Source: Lysobacterales bacterium
GTDB lineage: Bacteria; Pseudomonadota; Gammaproteobacteria; Xanthomonadales; SZUA-36
Length of the DNA: 64,000 nt
Assembly: GCA_014238945.1 (NCBI GenBank)
Contig: JABAAB010000064.1
Coordinates: 1-64,000, forward strand
Reading direction: 5' to 3'
Both the position numbers and the translations under genes were made by a program. Of this stretch, positions 63,706 to 64,000 are shown one piece after another. The notes beneath the pieces are model-generated. The model searched no databases, was not told where the DNA came from, and worked only from the letters and a program-made list of their open reading frames with translations. Within the stretch, counting starts at the first letter, position 1, and every line of letters begins with the position of its first letter.

Positions 63706-64000
63706 CTAAGGGCAATCCAACCGGTCAATATTGGTCAGACGCACCACGTTGAGCACACCGGAGCCAAAGCCCTCCTCGGTGCTTTCATAGGTCGCGGTAC
63801 CGCCATGGCAATCAATATCCAGTACCAGGCTGCCCCAGGCCGGGAATTCCACCGTTGCGGGGTCAAATTCCGGTCCGAAAATGCCACCCTTTGAAGTCAG
63901 CATGTTGTCAAACACTAATTTTCCTTCGATATACTCTCCCACACCGAAGAACCAGCGGCGGTTGCCATCGGGGTCATAACTGAACCAGTACACGATCGCC
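63706..64000 (-). CDS. C-terminal end of a larger (probably secreted) protein, start outside window
   Basis: The frame is open to the right edge (it continues Ala-Ile-Val before YWFSYDPDGNRRWFFGVGEY), so about 97 C-terminal codons are seen. It reads IEGKLVFDNMLTSKGGIFGP, then GSLVLDIDCHGGTATYESTE and ends VRLTNIDRLDCP. Modules with YWFSYDPxGxxRWF and a terminal Cys are common at the C-termini of exported proteins in marine gammaproteobacteria; their function is unknown. Confidence 0.75.
   Translation of the reverse strand, partial: AIVYWFSYDPDGNRRWFFGVGEYIEGKLVFDNMLTSKGGIFGPEFDPATVEFPAWGSLVLDIDCHGGTATYESTEEGFGSGVLNVVRLTNIDRLDCP

Overview
The window looks like chromosomal DNA of a free-living or host-associated gammaproteobacterium, probably marine. 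The main evidence is the rpsU / yqeY-like / dnaG / rpoD macromolecular-synthesis block (36.7-41.2 kb) with tsaD-folB-folK facing away from it. Supporting signs are a DUF3144 gene, several TonB-dependent receptors, and a membrane-anchored TolB-like/TPR protein of a type abundant in marine Gammaproteobacteria. I cannot name the genus. No phage, plasmid, complete insertion sequence or CRISPR array is visible.

Layout. 0-1.1 kb: 3' truncated gene for a secreted collagen-like Gly-X-Y protein (minus strand). 1.8-8.6 kb: two short-chain dehydrogenases, a flavin-dependent tryptophan-halogenase-family protein, a secreted cupin, a Tat-exported flavoprotein related to spermidine dehydrogenase, and a frameshifted secreted protein. 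9-12.3 kb: small exported protein, decayed genes, TolB-like/TPR protein. 12.3-15.3 kb: copper nitrite reductase locus (nirK with a cytochrome c domain cut off by an in-frame stop, a NirV-like SUMF1 protein, a SCO copper chaperone). 15.4-20.5 kb: transglutaminase-like protein, MidA-like methyltransferase, pteridine reductase, folK-folB-tsaD. 20.5-36.7 kb: a block lying between tsaD and rpsU, which are immediate divergent neighbours in many gammaproteobacteria. It contains a sulfatase-fold membrane enzyme, two very large glycosyltransferases, an outer-membrane barrel followed by the remains of a sensor kinase, a response regulator/Hpt protein, a Cys-rich secreted protein, a truncated TonB receptor and a gamma-glutamyltransferase. 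36.7-41.2 kb: rpsU, yqeY-like, dnaG, rpoD. 41.3-42.5 kb: HxlR-type regulator divergent from a small membrane protein. 42.6-46.3 kb: a TPP-riboswitch-controlled thiamine uptake operon (TonB receptor, PnuC-family transporter, kinase). 46.4-49.7 kb: MltF-like lytic transglycosylase, NTF2-like protein, dapB. 49.7-54.5 kb: GFA-family protein and an ABC efflux system whose adaptor gene has lost its 5' end. 54.6-60.4 kb: membrane GDPD, VOC protein, small membrane protein, serine hydrolase, a glutathione-transferase remnant and a cytochrome P450. 60.6-64 kb: NCS2 permease with a double-Cache lipoprotein, tRNA-Ile2(CAU), a DUF3144 protein and the end of a further secreted-protein gene.

The best-supported functional unit is the thiamine operon: riboswitch, outer-membrane receptor, inner-membrane transporter and kinase form a complete salvage route from outside the cell to thiamine phosphate. 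The most striking general feature is gene decay. At least nine genes are frameshifted, interrupted or reduced to fragments (secreted protein at 7.8-8.6 kb, GlcG remnant, nirK, TPR remnant, ABC-binding/sensor kinase, TonB receptor, 1238-residue glycosyltransferase, ABC adaptor, GST), while housekeeping genes are intact. This fits a lineage shedding accessory functions. Single-base lesions could also be sequence errors, but the large truncations could not.
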